Shown one piece after another: positions 6,372-9,925 of a DNA stretch of 9,925 nucleotides (position 1 is the stretch's first letter; every line of letters starts with the position of its first letter). The position numbers were made by a program, and so were the translations under genes. The DNA is from Candidatus Falkowbacteria bacterium CG23_combo_of_CG06-09_8_20_14_all_49_15 (lineage in GTDB: Bacteria > Patescibacteriota > Patescibacteriia > Patescibacteriales > UM-FILTER-48-10): the NCBI GenBank assembly GCA_002771615.1, contig PCSD01000003.1:1-9925 (forward strand). Direction: 5' to 3'. Under the pieces are notes generated by a model, which saw only the letters and a program-made list of their open reading frames with translations, had not been told where the DNA came from and ran no database searches.

Positions 6372-6964
6372 AATTAATTTGGACAGCGGAAGAAAAAACA
6401 GTTGCCGAAAAGAAAGCGAAAGAAACACCTAAGGTAAAATTTAAAAATTTAAAGCTTGAATCAATAACTGATAAAAATCTGGCGGAGATTTTACAAGCGG
6501 AAAGAAAAATTTATTCTGGCACCGGATTGATTAGCGGGCAAGCAATGGTTGAAGATATAAAAAAAGGCAATGGCTTTAAATATTCATTAGCTATGGCCGG
6601 GATTCGTCCGGGGAAAAAACAAGCTGAAATCGTAGCCTATATTGTGGCGATAGAAGATGAAACGGATGAGGGCGACCCTTCAGTTTATTTGGAAGATATC
6701 GCGGTTATTCCAGGCGCGCAAAAACAAGGCATCGGTTGGGAATTATTAAAAACTTTAGTTGATAATTTAAAAAAGAAAGCCGCTCAAGACGGAAAGCCGG
6801 TGCTATTGGATATGCACTTGCGTGAAGGATCCCGGGCGTTATTACAAAAACATCAAGATGATTTGAAAAATTTGGGTGCCGCTTTAATTGAAGAAGTATT
6901 AGTATCGGATTATTATGATAATGGCGAAGACAGTCTTTATCAGGTCTATGCGGTGACAGCTTAA
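6347..6964 (+). CDS. GNAT family N-acetyltransferase
   Basis: The GNAT fold transfers an acetyl group from acetyl-CoA to an amine; the acceptor here is unknown. The open frame begins at a TTG (205 residues), which has no ribosome binding site and more likely is an internal Leu codon of the frame-split gene starting at 6180. The GNAT core runs from about residue 34. The strand VYLEDIAVIP (113-122) is followed by the acetyl-CoA pyrophosphate loop QKQGIG (125-130) and helix alpha 3 (WELLKTLVDNL). The C-terminal part has DYYDNGEDSLYQVYAV (188-203), like the YY..ED segment near the acceptor site of RimI-type enzymes. A lysine- and glutamate-rich stretch precedes the core. Hand counts give about 34% GC over 6421-6600 against about 63% over 7201-7260 in ruvB, suggesting recent transfer or relaxed selection. 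It is followed 17 bases later by ruvB. Confidence 0.8.
   Translation: MEAQERSVKLIWTAEEKTVAEKKAKETPKVKFKNLKLESITDKNLAEILQAERKIYSGTGLISGQAMVEDIKKGNGFKYSLAMAGIRPGKKQAEIVAYIVAIEDETDEGDPSVYLEDIAVIPGAQKQGIGWELLKTLVDNLKKKAAQDGKPVLLDMHLREGSRALLQKHQDDLKNLGAALIEEVLVSDYYDNGEDSLYQVYAVTA
6888..6916 (+). promoter_or_regulatory. Candidate promoter for the ruvB operon inside the acetyltransferase gene
   Basis: TTGAAG (6888-6893) and TATTAT (6911-6916) are separated by exactly 17 bases. They lie about 65-95 bases upstream of the ruvB start. The surrounding coding sequence is AT-rich, so a chance match is possible. There is no terminator between the acetyltransferase and ruvB genes, so read-through is the alternative. 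Confidence 0.3.
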
Positions 6965-6981
6965 TTTTAATCTTTTTTCAT

Positions 6982-8004
6982 ATGCCGGAGCAAAACCAGG
7001 ATCGGATCATATCCGCGCAGGAGGCCAAGGGCGACGACGGCCTGGATTTGACTTTGCGGCCCCGTTGTTTGGCCGAATACATCGGCCAGGAAAAGATCAA
7101 AGCGAACATGCGCATCGCGGTCGCGGCCGCGGCTAAGCGCGGCGAGCCCTTGGACCATGTCCTCTTGTATGGCGCGCCAGGCTTGGGCAAGACGACCCTG
7201 GCGCATGTCATCGCCAATGAGCTGGGCGCCAACATCCGCGTTACCTCCGGACCGGCCATTGAAAAGGGCGGCGATCTGGCGGCCATCCTCACCAATCTGG
7301 CTGGCGGCGACATCCTTTTTATTGACGAAGTGCACCGTTTAAACCGTTCTATTGAAGAAATCCTTTATCCGGCCATGGAAGATTATGCCCTGGATCTGAT
7401 CATCGGCAAAGGGCCGTCGGCTCGCACCCTGCGCATTGATTTGCCCCATTTCACGATCATCGGCGCCACCACCAAAGCGAGCCTGTTGTCCGCGCCTTTG
7501 CGCGACCGCTTCGGCCTAACTTATCATCTGAATTTTTATGAACAGCCGGACATTGAAAAAATCGTCCAAAGGAGCGCCAAAATCCTCAAGGCGCCCTTGG
7601 ATGAGGACGCGGCCCGCCAGATCGCCGCTCGTTCCCGCCGCACGCCGCGTGTGGCCAACCGGCTTTTGAAAAGGGTGCGCGATTATTGCGAGGTCCACGG
7701 CCAAGGTCAAATCCGGGCCGATCTGGCCGACCAGGCTTTTGCCATGCTGGAAGTGGATGAGTTGGGTCTGGACTGGATTGACCGGAAGATTTTGGAGATC
7801 ATCATTGACAAATTCAACGGCGGTCCGGTCGGGCTGAACACGATCGCGGCGGCGATCGGCGAGGATGTGGCGACCGTGGAAGAAGTTTATGAGCCGTTCT
7901 TGCTGCAGACCGGCTTTTTGGACCGCTCACCGCGCGGCCGGATCGTCACGGATATCGCCTATCGCCACCTCGGCCGCGCCGGCCGTCCAACAAAATTTTT
8001 TTAG
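6982..8004 (+). CDS. ruvB: Holliday junction branch migration ATPase RuvB
   Basis: RuvB forms hexameric rings that, with RuvA, drive branch migration of Holliday junctions for RuvC cleavage during recombinational repair. The 340 residues match the family length. The N-terminal part holds the conserved LRPRCLAEYIGQEK (25-38). Walker A is GAPGLGKTT (64-72), with Ala where Pro is usual. Walker B is DILFIDE (110-116). Sensor 1 and the arginine finger region read GATTKASLLSAPLRDRFG (161-178), with Lys165 where most RuvB have Arg. The C-terminal winged helix has GGPVGLNTIAAAIGED and FLDRSPRGRI, for DNA binding. The ATG at 6982 lacks a Shine-Dalgarno and follows a T-rich stretch. It is the first of four tightly spaced co-directional genes. 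ruvA and ruvC are not in the window. Confidence 0.97.
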   Translation: MPEQNQDRIISAQEAKGDDGLDLTLRPRCLAEYIGQEKIKANMRIAVAAAAKRGEPLDHVLLYGAPGLGKTTLAHVIANELGANIRVTSGPAIEKGGDLAAILTNLAGGDILFIDEVHRLNRSIEEILYPAMEDYALDLIIGKGPSARTLRIDLPHFTIIGATTKASLLSAPLRDRFGLTYHLNFYEQPDIEKIVQRSAKILKAPLDEDAARQIAARSRRTPRVANRLLKRVRDYCEVHGQGQIRADLADQAFAMLEVDELGLDWIDRKILEIIIDKFNGGPVGLNTIAAAIGEDVATVEEVYEPFLLQTGFLDRSPRGRIVTDIAYRHLGRAGRPTKFF

Positions 8005-8013
8005 AATTTTTTT

Positions 8014-8265
8014 ATGTCCATCTTCCTTTATTACCTCTTATTCGTTTACGGCGCCCTGATGCTCGTCTGGTTCGCTTTAGTGCTGGTCGCGCTTTACCAT
8101 ATGTTCCACTATGGCTACAAAAACTTCACCACCTTTTTCGCGATTTTTTTATTTTTAATCGTCATTTTGGCCTTGGCTTATTATACTTATATTCTTTTAG
8201 CGCCGGTGGATTGGACCGCGGAAATCAAGATTTTTTCCCGGCCCACATCCAACCCGATGTTTTAA
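8014..8265 (+). CDS. Small two-helix membrane protein
   Basis: This 83-residue protein has two clear hydrophobic helices, about 5-28 and 40-62, joined by a short loop (YHMFHYGYKNF). A short polar C-terminus with PVDWTAEIKIF follows. I recognise no family. It lies 9 bases after ruvB and 4 bases before the PH-domain membrane protein gene, so it is almost certainly co-transcribed with them and may work with the latter at the membrane. The start at 8014 follows a T7 run and has no Shine-Dalgarno. Aromatic-rich helices and the absence of charged residues within them suggest a structural or assembly partner rather than a channel, but this is inference. Confidence 0.75.
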   Translation: MSIFLYYLLFVYGALMLVWFALVLVALYHMFHYGYKNFTTFFAIFLFLIVILALAYYTYILLAPVDWTAEIKIFSRPTSNPMF

Positions 8266-8269
8266 AATT

Positions 8270-8863
8270 ATGCTTTCCGCTTACCGTTTGCCCAATTTCA
8301 GCCCCAATGAGAAAATAATCAAAATTGTCCGGCGCGACCTCATCATCCTGCTTGGCCGTTTGCTCTATGGCGCCGTGTTGATTGTCTTGCCCTTGGTTTT
8401 ATTGGCTCTGGGATTGTTTTATAATCCGGCTTGGCTGTCCAGCCCCTTGATCTATCCGGTGCTGGTTTTGTCCGCGAGCGTCTATTTCCTGTTCATCTGG
8501 CTGTTCATTTTTTTCCAGTTTATTGATTATTATCTTGACTTGTGGATCATCACCAGCGAACGGATCATTGATATCCAGCAATACGGATTTTTTTCGCGCG
8601 TGATCGCCGAGCAGAGGCTTTACCGCATCCAGGATGTCGCGAGCGAAACGCACGGTTTTTGGGCAACCATTTTCCGCTATGGCGAAGTTTATGTGCAAAC
8701 GGCCGGCGAGAAGCAACGTTTTACTTTTTATCAAATTCCCAATCCGGACGATATCCGGAATACAATCATCCAATTGGCGGAAATCAGCAAGAAAAAGCAG
8801 TACAAAATCGCTAATCCCGCCGTTAATGCCAATCTGGCCTCCGTCTTGGACCAAAATCTTTAG
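8270..8863 (+). CDS. Membrane protein with bacterial PH domain (bPH_2/YdbS-like)
   Basis: The 197 residues comprise a cytoplasmic N-terminus, two membrane helices (about 24-50 and 59-85) and a bacterial pleckstrin-homology-like domain (about 86-168). The domain begins with the family's hallmark DLWIITSERIID (90-101). It continues through RLYRIQDVASE (116-126), the family's conserved I-x-D-V turn, to TFYQIPNPDDIRNTI. This architecture is the DUF304/bPH_2 class, found in many bacteria and linked in some to membrane stress or secretion; no biochemical activity is established here. The last 25 residues are a polar tail. The ATG at 8270 is 4 bases after the small membrane protein stop, with no Shine-Dalgarno, suggesting coupled translation. 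The next gene, queA, begins 9 bases after its stop. Confidence 0.88.
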   Translation: MLSAYRLPNFSPNEKIIKIVRRDLIILLGRLLYGAVLIVLPLVLLALGLFYNPAWLSSPLIYPVLVLSASVYFLFIWLFIFFQFIDYYLDLWIITSERIIDIQQYGFFSRVIAEQRLYRIQDVASETHGFWATIFRYGEVYVQTAGEKQRFTFYQIPNPDDIRNTIIQLAEISKKKQYKIANPAVNANLASVLDQNL

Positions 8864-8872
8864 ATATCCATT

Positions 8873-9925
8873 ATGCGTCTGTCTGATTTTGATTATGACC
8901 TGCCCCGGGAACTGATCGCCCAAGCGCCAGTCGCGCCGCGGGACCGCTCGCGGCTTTTTGTTTTGCCCGCCGCCGGACGTTTTGAGCACAAGCTTTTCTC
9001 TGATTTGCCGGCTTATCTCCGGGCCGGCGATATCCTGGTCCTGAACAATTCCCGCGTTCTGCCCGCCCGCCTGCGCGGCACTAACGAAGCGAGCGGCGGC
9101 CAGGTGGAAGTTTTTCTCCTGTCGCCCGCGGCCGGCCCCGGTGCCGCCAACCCCTGGGCGACCGTCCGCCAGGCCCGCGTCTGGCATTGTCTTTTGAAAG
9201 GACCGCGGCATCGCCTCGGGTTGGTGGTTGTTTTTCCGGGCGGACGGCGCGGCCGCGTGATCGCGGATAACCACGATGGCACTTGGCAAATTGAATTTAT
9301 TTTACCGTCCAGCAAAGTTTATTCTTGGATCCGTCGTCTGGGCGAAACTCCTCTGCCGCCTTACATCAAAAGGCCGGACGCGGCCACCCGCGCGGATAGC
9401 GCGGATTACCAGACGGTTTACGCCGGCCGCGATCGGATCGGCTCCGTGGCCGCCCCGACTGCCGGTTTGCATTTTACGCCCGTTCTTTTACGCGCGCTCC
9501 GGCGCCAAGGCCTCTGTTTGGAATATCTCACTCTGCATGTCGGGCTCGGCACTTTCGCGCCGGTCCGGACCGAAGATATCCGGAAACATCGGATGCATTC
9601 CGAATGGGTGGAAATCAAAGCGCCGCTGATCGCGCGTCTGTGGGCGGCCAAACAAGCCGGCCGGCGGATTATCGCGGTCGGAACCACTGCGGCGCGCGCC
9701 CTGGAAGCGCTGGGGCAGGAGTACGCTTGGGCGGGGAAAAATTCCGGACCGCGGGCGCGGACAAAATTTAAAGATTTCGCGCGTTTCGTGAATATTTTCA
9801 TTTACCCCGGCTATGAATTCAAATTAGTGGACGCTTTGATCACCAATTTCCATCTGCCGAAATCCACTTTGCTGATGCTGGTCGCCGCCTTGGCCGGTAA
9901 AGACCGGTTGGACAAAGCCTATGAA
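8873..9925 (+). CDS. queA: tRNA preQ1(34) S-adenosylmethionine ribosyltransferase-isomerase QueA, 3' end cut by window
   Basis: QueA transfers and isomerises the ribosyl part of S-adenosylmethionine onto preQ1 at the wobble base of GUN-anticodon tRNAs, giving epoxyqueuosine. The frame is open for 351 codons to the window end; family length suggests about 20 more residues. Motifs in order: PRDRSRL (22-28), LVLNNSRVLPARLRG (55-69), LGETPLPPYIKRP, GSVAAPTAGLHFT (190-202), LHVGLGTFAPV, HRMHSEW, GTTAARALE and NFHLPKSTLLMLV (325-337). Compared with the usual pattern there is an apparent insertion of about 16 residues at 86-103 (Gly/Ala/Pro-rich, then ATVRQARV). The common SGWT before the FIYPG motif reads ARFV (303-306). 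Either may be lineage variation. The start at 8873 lacks a Shine-Dalgarno; a possible tgt lies outside the window. Confidence 0.95.
   Translation, partial: MRLSDFDYDLPRELIAQAPVAPRDRSRLFVLPAAGRFEHKLFSDLPAYLRAGDILVLNNSRVLPARLRGTNEASGGQVEVFLLSPAAGPGAANPWATVRQARVWHCLLKGPRHRLGLVVVFPGGRRGRVIADNHDGTWQIEFILPSSKVYSWIRRLGETPLPPYIKRPDAATRADSADYQTVYAGRDRIGSVAAPTAGLHFTPVLLRALRRQGLCLEYLTLHVGLGTFAPVRTEDIRKHRMHSEWVEIKAPLIARLWAAKQAGRRIIAVGTTAARALEALGQEYAWAGKNSGPRARTKFKDFARFVNIFIYPGYEFKLVDALITNFHLPKSTLLMLVAALAGKDRLDKAYE

Noticed and set aside
8399..9289. 296-codon open frame on the minus strand
   Set aside because: It lies opposite the PH-protein gene and queA, both with clear family motifs. Its translation is Arg/Gly/Gln-rich with no recognisable domain, so it is a shadow of GC-rich coding.
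1..9925. CRISPR array, tRNA genes, defence or biosynthetic cluster
   Set aside because: No regularly spaced repeat series, no cloverleaf with a TTCGANTC-type arm, and no Cas, restriction, toxin-antitoxin, NRPS or PKS motifs were found in reading the window.

Overview
The window looks like a chromosomal segment of a bacterium with moderately GC-rich coding sequence and AT-rich gaps. My best guess is a member of the Patescibacteria (Candidate Phyla Radiation). The reasons are the mostly absent Shine-Dalgarno signals, the short gaps with sigma70-like promoters, a secreted protein built of DUF5666-like repeats, and a small two-helix membrane protein paired with a PH-like membrane protein. This is inference from gene content; the window holds no rRNA or other phylogenetic marker that settles it.

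Region by region: (1) 1-171 is a leader with a tandem TAGGACATTTCTA repeat and a strong promoter. (2) 172-1419 (+) encodes a complete M16 zinc peptidase and ends in a bidirectional terminator. (3) 1487-3239 (-) is a two-gene ABC exporter, with permease and ATPase translationally coupled. (4) 3240-3385 is a compact terminator/promoter block. (5) 3386-4720 (-) encodes an exported protein of four degenerate repeats. (6) 4768-5088 (-) is the C-terminal half of an ECF-type S-component-like membrane protein with no convincing start codon. (7) 5089-5308 is a divergent promoter region. (8) 5309-6121 (+) encodes a DEDDh 3'-5' exonuclease with an ExoX-like C-terminal module. (9) 6180-6964 (+) is an AT-rich GNAT acetyltransferase gene split into two frames at a run of six T. 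(10) 6982-9925 (+) is a tight four-gene run: ruvB, a small membrane protein, a PH-domain membrane protein and queA, which runs off the window.

The functional themes are DNA repair and recombination (RuvB, the exonuclease), tRNA modification (QueA) and the cell envelope (ABC exporter, secreted repeat protein, PH protein). The ruvB/queA proximity resembles the ruvA-ruvB-queA-tgt order of Firmicutes such as Bacillus, with two membrane genes inserted between.

I see no CRISPR array, tRNA, rRNA, complete insertion sequence, defence system or biosynthetic cluster. The points most worth a second look are the split acetyltransferase gene, the headless ECF-like gene, the repeats at the left edge that could be a mobile-element end, and the PH/small-membrane gene pair.
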